A stretch of DNA of 37,204 nucleotides, taken from the IMG/VR virus record IMGVR_UViG_3300024933_000034, positions 1 through 37,204 of that record. One strand, 5' to 3'. The position numbers and the translations under genes are program-made. This DNA is from a virus. Below the pieces are notes generated by a model, which was given only the letters and a program-made list of their open reading frames with translations, searched no databases and was not told the DNA's origin. Of the stretch, positions 1 to 7,400 are shown in pieces (within the stretch, counting starts at the first letter, position 1; every line of letters starts with the position of its first letter).

Positions 1-462
1 GGCCCGGCCCGTTGCCGCCGCGACGATGCCACGCACCGACCCGCCAGCAAAGGGATCAAGCACCAGGTGGCCGGGTGCCGAGAACCAGCGGTAGACCAGC
101 TCGCACAGCACCGGGTCAAACACGCTGGTGCCCTGCTGCTTGATCTTGTCGGGATGGGCCTGGGCGAATTCGGCCCAGGTGGCCTTGCGGCCGAGGATGG
201 CCTCGAAGGCGTTCTTGGCGGCATAGGTAGCGGGCGGCTGTGCGGACGTGGCAAACAGGAGCTGGTCGCAGCGGCCCAGCTCGGACTGGATGCCCGTGGC
301 AAGCCAGGCGGTTTTGCGGTCGCGCCACCAGCCCGTGCGGGCGTCTAGCAGCGAGAACGGCACCGAGAGATAGCGCTCAGCCAGGGAGGGATTGGGCCCG
401 CCGCTGGGGATCGTTTCGGCGCTGGGCGGAGTGAAGGTCGGGAAAGGTTGTCGCGTGGTCAT
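1..462 (-). CDS. DNA methyltransferase, C-terminus cut by window edge
   Basis: This gene reads leftward from an ATG at 462 and stays open for 154 codons to the edge, so the C-terminal part is missing. The last visible residues contain DPFAGGSVRG, a good motif I (AdoMet-binding FxGxG type) of amino-methyltransferases. The catalytic D/N-P-P-Y/W motif and target-recognition region are not visible and should lie beyond the edge. It overlaps the 3' end of com by 86 nt and takes the place of mom, the last late gene of Mu. The likely role is to modify phage DNA against host restriction. Its start codon sits at the foot of a strong hairpin (462-491), so translation is probably controlled. The enzyme class is inferred from one motif and from context. 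Confidence 0.85.
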   Translation of the reverse strand, partial: MTTRQPFPTFTPPSAETIPSGGPNPSLAERYLSVPFSLLDARTGWWRDRKTAWLATGIQSELGRCDQLLFATSAQPPATYAAKNAFEAILGRKATWAEFAQAHPDKIKQQGTSVFDPVLCELVYRWFSAPGHLVLDPFAGGSVRGIVAAATGRA

Positions 463-628
463 TCGAGCGTTTCATAGGTTCGACGCTCGAAGGGCGTTCT
501 TGGGAAGAGGCGCTCGGGGCGCTCTGGAACTGGTTCAACGCCCCGCAGCGGGGGCATTTGATGGACAGGGCGGTGAAGATGCCCTCTCCAAGTTTGCGGC
601 GGCAGGAGCCGCATCTGATTTCATTCAT
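377..628 (-). CDS. com: Com family zinc-finger translational regulator
   Basis: This is an 83-residue protein with two CxxC knuckles, Cys6/Cys9 in IRCGSC and Cys25/Cys28 in IKCPRCG. That matches the Mu Com fold in size, spacing and position near the N-terminus. I chose the ATG at 628 because it gives the typical Com start (MNEIRC); an upstream in-frame ATG near 719 would add 31 residues. In Mu, Com is an RNA-binding protein needed to translate mom. Here its 3' end overlaps the start of a methyltransferase, whose start codon is locked in a hairpin, so Com should be its activator. The basic, Arg-rich tail (residues 50-83) is partly constrained by overlap with the methyltransferase frame. About 160 bp upstream of it holds no convincing gene. 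Confidence 0.85.
   Translation of the reverse strand: MNEIRCGSCRRKLGEGIFTALSIKCPRCGALNQFQSAPSASSQERPSSVEPMKRSNDHATTFPDLHSAQRRNDPQRRAQSLPG
462..491 (-). promoter_or_regulatory. Hairpin closing the methyltransferase start codon (com-mom-like control)
   Basis: The arms 483-491 and 462-470 are perfect 9-bp complements (TTCGAGCGT and ACGCTCGAA in the mRNA) around a 12-nt loop. The A of the methyltransferase ATG is the last base of the 3' arm, so the stem covers the whole ribosome-binding region; no clear Shine-Dalgarno lies outside it. In Mu, Com protein opens a comparable inhibitory stem at the mom start. The same function here is inferred. Confidence 0.7.
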
Positions 629-789
629 TGCAAGCCGGTTTCCATGGGTGAAACATCCGATAGACTCGCGGCACTCTGTACAGGGTGGCGGGCCTCGTCG
701 GGCTTGCAGGCACTTCTGCATTCTCGGGGCCTGGGCAGGTGTTCCCGCACTTGACCAGGTCGCCCGTCTTTTTTGTTCTTTGGGCCTCC

Positions 790-1311
790 TTACATCCAGG
801 CGCCTGCAGCCGCCTCCAGGTTGGCCGGATCAAACCGCCAGGCATCGCCCTCGGGCACGGCCAGCGCTGCGGCGCAGGCTTCGCTGCAGGTCCACCGCCG
901 CGCCTTCTGCGGAATGGCCCAGGACACAAAGCCCAGGATCAACTGCCAGTCGTACAGCTCGCCCTCATGCGCCTTGAACCATTGGGCCGCCTCGCTGGGG
1001 CTACAGGCCACCCGGCGCGTGTCCCAGTGGTCTGGGTTGAGCGCGATGCGCTTGAAGCGCACGCCGCCCGTCTTGCCCGCCCGGCGCGGTGAATGCGCGG
1101 GCAGCGCCTCGGCCGCCACGCTCGATGCGCACCACAGCTCTCCTGCAGGGCCTGGCTCGTAGGAACCATCCGGCATCAGGTGCCCCACGCCGTCCTGGGG
1201 TTCAAACACCACCTCGCAGTGGCTGTAGATGGACCGCAGGCGTAGCCGGATCACCCGGTTGGCGACGCCCTGCAGGCCGGGCCTGGTGGACTTGTAGAAA
1301 GCGAGCAGCAT
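790..1311 (-). CDS. NlpC/P60-like (permuted, YiiX/YaeF type) tail-associated cysteine hydrolase
   Basis: This 173-residue protein has the motif pair expected of circularly permuted NlpC/P60 enzymes: an early histidine in YSHCEVVF (His31) and a late cysteine in WTCSEACAAAL (Cys142). In the canonical order Cys precedes His. Such enzymes cut peptides or lipids, and in phage tails the related NlpC/P60 proteins (lambda gpK) open the cell wall during injection. It lies after the fibre and fibre chaperone genes with a 3-nt gap to the latter, so it belongs to the tail-tip module. There is no signal peptide. The substrate is unknown and the assignment rests on motifs only. Confidence 0.6.
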   Translation of the reverse strand: MLLAFYKSTRPGLQGVANRVIRLRLRSIYSHCEVVFEPQDGVGHLMPDGSYEPGPAGELWCASSVAAEALPAHSPRRAGKTGGVRFKRIALNPDHWDTRRVACSPSEAAQWFKAHEGELYDWQLILGFVSWAIPQKARRWTCSEACAAALAVPEGDAWRFDPANLEAAAGAWM

Positions 1312-1314
1312 GGT

Positions 1315-1866
1315 CTAGACCTCCACGTTCCATCCGATGGCGGCCACCTCGTCGGCGGTGGTGGCAGCAGCCAGCAGCGCTTTGAGTGCCTGCGCGCGGG
1401 CGAAGTTGGCATTGCCCGCCGCGAACATCGAACCGTAGAACGCTTTCCATGCGTCCACGTCGCCGATCACGACATAGGAGTTGTCCACGGCCTTCCAGCC
1501 GCCAGGCCAACCCGCTGGCAGGCTCCCATGCAGGGCGACATAGCCGTTTGTGCCGTCGATATCGGAGCGGCTGAGCTGGTCGCATGCGATGCGCTTGCCT
1601 GCGTGCTCGAAGGTTGAAAAGTTGGCGGCCAGGCGCGCGGCGTTGATCTCTTCGTTCTTGGCCGCCTTGAGCGGCGCCAGGTCCACGGTGGGCAGTTCAT
1701 CGGCCAGTCGCCATGTGCCTGCGGCCCACACGGCGTACTGCCCTTCGGGCACCTCGGGCGGTGCCAGGCGGGTCCAGCCAGGGCGGGTGCCTTCGTAGGC
1801 GTCGATCTCCCGCGTCTCGCCCGTAGCGGCACCGGTCTGCAGGTCGTACTGGTAAATGGTTTGCAT
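1315..1866 (-). CDS. Tail fibre assembly protein (DUF4376-type C-terminus)
   Basis: This 183-residue protein resembles phage tail fibre assembly chaperones. The N-terminus is a short Tyr/Gly/Pro-rich segment with a typical EVPEGQYAVW stretch. The C-terminal half (about residues 75-180) looks like the DUF4376 domain seen in this class. It follows the fibre gene by 10 nt, the normal position for a fibre-specific chaperone such as Mu gpU or lambda Tfa. It should help the beta-propeller fibre to trimerise or attach. A structural role at the fibre tip is an alternative. Confidence 0.75.
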   Translation of the reverse strand: MQTIYQYDLQTGAATGETREIDAYEGTRPGWTRLAPPEVPEGQYAVWAAGTWRLADELPTVDLAPLKAAKNEEINAARLAANFSTFEHAGKRIACDQLSRSDIDGTNGYVALHGSLPAGWPGGWKAVDNSYVVIGDVDAWKAFYGSMFAAGNANFARAQALKALLAAATTADEVAAIGWNVEV

Positions 1867-1876
1867 GGGTCAGCCC

Positions 1877-3445
1877 TCAGGCACGGATGTAGGTCTTGAA
1901 CGGCAACCCCGCTGGAGCCGCGATGGTGGGCACAGGGAACTCGGTGCGCGGGTCGTAGGCGTAGGCGTCGCGGTAGACACGGACGTAGGGCGTTGCAGTC
2001 ACTGCGATGCCCAGTAAGTAGTTCAGTTTGGTGGCGCCCTTGAAGTAGGCCAGGCCTCTGGCAGTGCCAGGGGTCGGAGAAAGGTCCGGGTCCTTCGTGA
2101 ACACATCCGCTGCGCGCTTGTAGATCGTGACAAAAGGCGCCGTGTTGTGCAACACCGCCAGGTAGGTGCCATCGGGGCTGAATGCTGCCCCGTAGGCCTG
2201 GCCTGCAGGAAGCACGGCCGGGTTTGCCAGCTTGGTGAACACATCACCCGCGCGCTTGTAGATCGTGACGAAAGGGGTCGTCACATGCGCCACCGCCAGG
2301 TAGGTACCGTCGGGGCTGAATGAAAGACCTGCGGCCTGGCCGACCGGCAACGTTGACGGGTTGGTGAGCTTGGTGAAGACATCCCCCGCGCGCTTGTAGA
2401 TCGTCACGAAGGGTGTCACATCGTGCGCTACCGCCAGGTAGGTGCCGTCGGCGCTGAATGCTACGCCGTAGGCCTGCCCGGTCGGCAGAACTGACGGGTT
2501 TGCCAGCTTGGTGAACACATCCCCGGCTCGTTTGTAGATCGTCACGAAAGGCGTGGTTCCATGCGCCACCGCCAGGTAGGCGCCATCAGCGCTGAATGCT
2601 ACGTCCAAGGCCGCGCCCGTTGGCAGCGAGGCCGGGTCTGCCAACTTGGTGAACACATCCCCCGCACGCTTGTAGACCGTCACAAATGGCGCCAATGCAT
2701 GTGCCACTGCCAAGTAGGTGCCATCGGCGCTGAAAGCGGCTCCGTAGGCCGCCTCCACAGGCAGTGTGGCTGGGTTTGGCAGCTTGGTGAACACATCGCC
2801 TGAACGCTTGTAGATGGTGACGTAGGGCGCCGTGTTGTGCGTCACCGCCATGTAGGTGCCATCGGGACTGAACGCCACGTCGTAGGCCAAGCCTGCAGGC
2901 GGTTCTGCGGGATCGGGCAGCACATGCGTAGGCGGCTCTGTGACTTCTTGTCCAAAAGACGACATCACTGCTCCCAGCGCCGGGTACACAGCCTTGGAGT
3001 ACACCGCGCCGTCTGCCAGCAGCCATTGCGGCGCGGCCACGGGCCGCGCCGTGGTCAGCACATCGCCTGGACTGAAGTAGCCTTCCGGCGCTACCCAATC
3101 AGCCGTTACGCCAGGGCGGCTCAGCGTCACATCGGCCAGATCATTCAGCAACACCCAGAAGCGGCCCCCGTCAAAAACGCCAGCGCCCTTCAGCAATTCG
3201 CCTGAGAGATCGCTCCACTTGCCCGCAAAGTTGGTCAAGACGGATGCCGCAGTGGCTGCAGTGGAGGCGGCGGCGGCCTCAACCGCGTTTTGATAGGTGG
3301 CTTGCGCAAGCGCGCTTACGCCGGGGGCGAGTTTGTTCTTCTCCCAGGCGTAGAACGCTTCCTGCTGATCGTCAAAGATCGGCTCATCCAGCGCAGATTC
3401 AGGAACTGCTGGGCCGCTTTCAATGGGGGTAATAGGGATTGGCAT
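1877..3445 (-). CDS. Tail fibre with collar-like segment and seven-blade beta-propeller
   Basis: This 522-residue protein is the probable receptor-binding fibre. Residues 1-75 are an Ala-rich, helical tail-attachment region. Residues 125-165 resemble a phage tail-collar segment (WLLADGAVYSKAVYPALGAVM-like pattern). Residues 176-451 are six repeats of exactly 46 residues, each with FSxDGTYLAVAH, PFVTIYKR and GDVFTK. Residues 452-494 form a seventh, divergent copy, followed by a short C-terminal cap. Seven WD-like units predict one closed seven-bladed propeller. The next gene is a fibre chaperone. Propeller loops commonly bind sugars or proteins, so the domain likely recognises the host surface. 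The host receptor cannot be read from sequence. Confidence 0.8.
   Translation of the reverse strand: MPIPITPIESGPAVPESALDEPIFDDQQEAFYAWEKNKLAPGVSALAQATYQNAVEAAAASTAATAASVLTNFAGKWSDLSGELLKGAGVFDGGRFWVLLNDLADVTLSRPGVTADWVAPEGYFSPGDVLTTARPVAAPQWLLADGAVYSKAVYPALGAVMSSFGQEVTEPPTHVLPDPAEPPAGLAYDVAFSPDGTYMAVTHNTAPYVTIYKRSGDVFTKLPNPATLPVEAAYGAAFSADGTYLAVAHALAPFVTVYKRAGDVFTKLADPASLPTGAALDVAFSADGAYLAVAHGTTPFVTIYKRAGDVFTKLANPSVLPTGQAYGVAFSADGTYLAVAHDVTPFVTIYKRAGDVFTKLTNPSTLPVGQAAGLSFSPDGTYLAVAHVTTPFVTIYKRAGDVFTKLANPAVLPAGQAYGAAFSPDGTYLAVLHNTAPFVTIYKRAADVFTKDPDLSPTPGTARGLAYFKGATKLNYLLGIAVTATPYVRVYRDAYAYDPRTEFPVPTIAAPAGLPFKTYIRA
1964..2920 (-). repeat. Tandem 138-bp coding repeats (propeller blades)
   Basis: Six tandem 138-bp units fill 2093-2920 and a diverged seventh covers about 1964-2092. 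Each encodes one propeller blade. Long stretches around the YKRAGDVFTK codons are nearly identical between units, so in-register recombination could add or remove whole blades. Confidence 0.85.
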
Positions 3446-3450
3446 GGTCT

Positions 3451-4434
3451 TCAGGCGTTGATGGTGGCTGTGGGAAGCCCTTCGATGTCGAACCGGAAAG
3501 ACGACCGGCGGGAGTTGTCTCGCGACATGGGGGCCGTTTTGAGGATTCCGAACACCAGGCTTTGCTGGTAGCCCGGCACGAGTGCTGGGGTGAAGGCGAC
3601 ACCCTTGCCGACCAGACGCAGGAGTTGATACAGCGCCGAGTCTTCGTTCTTGCTGCTTAGTGCGACCGTGCCGCTCATGTCGCAGGTGGCGCCATAGATC
3701 AGCACCGAGGTGCTGCCGTTCTCGTCGGCCTTGCGGCTGGTGAGCACCCGGGGGGCCCGAATCAGGCCGAACTCCACGCCGCTCCGTGGCCCGTCCAGGT
3801 CCACGCCCGGGATGTAGCGCAGCTTGCCCACCTCTATCTGTGAGACGGCACGCAGCTGAGCGCCAGAGCCCTCAATCGTGATGTGCACCACTCCTGCGGG
3901 GAACATTGGCAGCCCGTGGACCAATACGCGGTCCGTGGTGGTGCGCTGTCCGAACCGATAGTCCCAAAAGCCTCGCGCGGCCGACTTGATGCGGCCGGTG
4001 TGCTCGACCACCAGGGGGCCGCCATCGAACTGGTAAACACGAACACGCCAGCGCGCGCCCCTGGCGCCAAAGATGGCCACGGCGTTGGCGAACCGCTGGA
4101 GCGTGCGGTAGCTGATGTCCTCCGTGGTGCTTTGAATGGGCTGGTGCTTGTAGAACAGCATGCCGTCAGCCCGTACGTGAGGCCCGAAAGGCCGGTGGCG
4201 CAGCGTGGGGCGCATGTCGGTCCAGCGTGTAGGGTCCTGCTCGGGCACCACGGTCGTTCCTGCAGGAATTGCCGCAGAGCTGCGAAACACGCGGTGGATA
4301 TTGACCCGGGACACCTCTACCCCGGCGCCGTAGGCAGAGCCGCTGACCCAGGCGGGCTCGGCTGGGGCGGGCTCAGGGACCGAGCCTTCCAGGAACATGG
4401 CGTCGGTGATGGGGTTGCGTTCGATGTAGTACAT
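3451..4434 (-). CDS. Distal tail / tail-tip protein (phage BR0599-like context)
   Basis: This is a 327-residue protein. I chose the ATG at 4434, which starts 4 nt after the tape-measure stop; a longer reading would run into the tape measure. It is rich in beta-strand-like segments, has no signal peptide or membrane helix, and lies directly between tape measure and fibre. In long-tailed phages that place is held by distal tail or baseplate hub proteins, so a role linking tube to fibre is likely. I see no decisive motif. The product is a confident gene but the function is inferred from position only. Confidence 0.65.
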   Translation of the reverse strand: MYYIERNPITDAMFLEGSVPEPAPAEPAWVSGSAYGAGVEVSRVNIHRVFRSSAAIPAGTTVVPEQDPTRWTDMRPTLRHRPFGPHVRADGMLFYKHQPIQSTTEDISYRTLQRFANAVAIFGARGARWRVRVYQFDGGPLVVEHTGRIKSAARGFWDYRFGQRTTTDRVLVHGLPMFPAGVVHITIEGSGAQLRAVSQIEVGKLRYIPGVDLDGPRSGVEFGLIRAPRVLTSRKADENGSTSVLIYGATCDMSGTVALSSKNEDSALYQLLRLVGKGVAFTPALVPGYQQSLVFGILKTAPMSRDNSRRSSFRFDIEGLPTATINA

Positions 4435-4438
4435 GAGT

Positions 4439-7400
4439 TCACTCGGGCGCGAGCTGGACGATGAACGCGTTGCCGTTCTTGACGGAGGTGAGCAGATCAG
4501 CAATGAAGCCGCTGCTTGTAGCCATCGTCCAAACGGCGCTCTTGATCTGCGCCAGCTCGGAGAGGAAGCTCTCCTGCAGCGCGATCAGCCGGTCGAGGCC
4601 CGAGCCCTGGAACAGGCCCGGATTGGCGGCGGGGTTGTAGGCCTTGGGAATGATGGCTTCGCCCTCATGGACCAGGGCGACGTGGTCCCGCGTCACATAG
4701 TTGGTGCCGACCGCATAGGCGGGAATGTTGGTGGCGCCGTTGTTCCGCAGGTTCTCCTGTACCTGCGCAAGGCTGATCCCGTAGGCGTTGGCAACGTCCG
4801 TGAGCGATGCACCTGTGGAAACCACAGCGTCCACAAGCTGCTGGGCGGACCAGCCGTCTGCAATGGCTTTGTCCAGGTTGGTCTTGATCGACCCGTAGTA
4901 GTCGGCCTCGGACCCACCGCCGCCCACCTGGGAGTTGTAGAGCGAGGAGCGCCCCGCACTGGCGGTGGGCTTGTAGCCCGCGCCATAGATGGCGTCGAGC
5001 TGGGCCCGGCTGGCGTTCCCGATGTATTTGCCATCCGGCGTGTACATCCGGCCGTCCACGTCAACGATGTTGCCGCTGCTGGTGTCCCAGCGCGCGAGGT
5101 TGTAGTTGCCGTAGCCCATCTGGGCATACGACACGACGTTGTTGTTGGCGACGAGGCCCTCGGGCGTCCACTTTGTGGTCTGCAACCATTCCGTGAACGA
5201 CTGGCGCTTGCCGTCGAGGCCAAACTGCTGCGGGCCAAAGTTGTAGAGCTGGTACGCCAGGACCGGGTCCAACCCAAAGCCCTCCGACGCGAGCAGCTCG
5301 TCGCGGTTGTTCCGGTAGTACTCCGCCACATCCGTGGGCATCTTGGAGAGGTCGCTGCGGACCAGCGTGGAGCCGTCCGTGGCGTAGGAGGAGCGTCCCG
5401 TGCTGTAAATCTGCTCCAGGTCTTTCGCGTATTGAGGGTTGTTTTTAAAGAACAGGTACGACCCGAACTGCTCCTTGTCTGTCCCGTCATCCGCGCCGTT
5501 GTGGACACGCATCCAATCCGGCACCTGGTAGCCCTCGTTCATCAGCACGCGCGGGTCTGCATTGACGCGAATCCCCGCATACCAGGCTTTGAACTTCTCA
5601 AAGGATGTGAGGGCCTCATCAGCTCCATAGCTGGTGCGGGGCACAACACCGCCCCCAGCGGCAGGCGTCGTTCCGCCGCCAACGGTGTTGGCCCCGCCTG
5701 GTTTCGTGGTGCCGGTCTGGACGAGGTCGTTGCGGAGGTTCTCGACGGCAGTCGCCACCGAGGTGATTGCCTGATAAGTGCCCTCGGAAATATCGAGCTG
5801 CTGGCGCCAGTACTCCAGGGTTTGGTCGAGCTGGATGGTTTGCAGCTCTAACTCGCGCACGGTTCTTTGCGCGTCGGTGAGCTGGCGGCCAGCAACCCGC
5901 TCCAGGCCAGCCAGGCGGCCCGCCAGCACGTTGGCTGCGTAGTCGCGCTCGGCGGTATCCCCGCCAAAGTTGCTGATGTCCAGGCCCGCGCGGGCAGCAG
6001 CGATGGCCTCGGCCAATTGATCGGCATCGGGCAGGACGCCCGTTGAGAGGGCCTTCTGTAGCGCGGCGACAATGAAGTCATTGCCCTGGCGGGCCAGCAT
6101 GGCCCGCGTGGCGTCCGCTTCGCCGTAGAGGTCCCTGACGTTCGTGCGCAGCAGGTTGAACACATCTTCCAAGGCGCTGGCGGTATCCCGCGCAGCGTCC
6201 AACCGCGCCTGCAGGACCTTCTTCTCTGCCGCGACCGAGCGTTCCAGGGCGCTGTACGACGCCGCGCGCTGTTTTGAAATGGCCTCGTTGGCATTCGCCA
6301 GGTCGCTGGTGATGCTCGCGAAATCCGCCGTGAGCTTCAACAGCTCGGCGTAGCGCTTGCGGCCTTCCTCGGTGGTGAGGTCCTGGGACTCAATGATGGC
6401 GCGGAGCTGCTCGCGGGTTTCCGGCAGTTTGAGGCCCAATGCCTCGAACGACCGGGTCAGCAGGCGCGTGGTGTTTGCGACGCGCTCTGCCTCCGAGAAA
6501 TAGCCCTCGTAGTACCGGCTCGCCAGCGCTGTAAAGTTCTCCAGCCCGCCCAGCAGGTCCACCAACTGAGAGGCCATGTCAGCGCCCGCCAGGCCGGTCT
6601 GGTAGAGCGTGGTGCCCATGCTCTCGAAAATGCCGTTCACGCCGGTCAGGCTGCTCGCCAGGCGACGCAGGGTGTCGATGGCTTCCTCGCCCTCCTTGGC
6701 GTATTCGCTGGCCGCGTAGGTGCTGTGCGTGATCGTCTCGGTCACGGAGAGGATCACGCCGTCCATCGCGTCCGTCATCCCCGACACCATGGTGCGGGTC
6801 ACTTCCTCGGAGGTGGACGTCCAGGTTCCCAAAACCTGCTGGGCCAGCTCATTGCTGCCCTTGGCGAGAGCTTCCTGGAACGCCTTCTGAATGCCCGCCT
6901 CGTCGAGCCCGTTGGTGCTGAGCTTGAGGGCGGTGGTGAAGGTGGCGATCTTGGCGGTGTCCAGGCCCAGCGCCGTGGCGAATGCGCCCACCTCGGCCTG
7001 GATGGCCTTGAACGAGTTCGACAGCACGCCTGCGGTCGCGGGGTCGAGGTCCGAGTAGGAGGTCTTGTCCGAGCGGAACCAGCCGCCTTTGTAGAACTGG
7101 TACGACTGGCCGGTGAAGCCCTCAGCGCCGCCCAGGGTCCCCTCAATGCCTACGTCCTTGAGCTTGCGGCCGAAGGCACGGTTGATCAGGCCGCCCACCA
7201 CGCCCGCGACCGGGCCCAGGAAGGCGCTGGCGATGCCCGACAACACGTTGACGGTGTTGCCGCCCGTGCTGTAGCCGCCCGAGATCGCAGAGCTGAGGCC
7301 GTACCCGGCAAAGCCCGAGCCCAGCATGCCCAGGCCTGTGCCGATGCTGCTGCCCAGGCTGGTGAGCTGGCCCCCTGCAGGAACGAAAGCCGAAGGGTTG

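Noticed and set aside
621-789. A Cys-containing frame upstream of com
   Set aside because: It has no start codon after the AAGGAGG site, and its longer form overlaps the NlpC/P60-like gene.
1964-2920. Tandem repeats considered as a CRISPR array
   Set aside because: Units are 138 bp, contiguous, without spacers, and keep one coding frame.
4433-5851. A 472-codon plus-strand frame
   Set aside because: Shadow of the tape-measure C-terminus.
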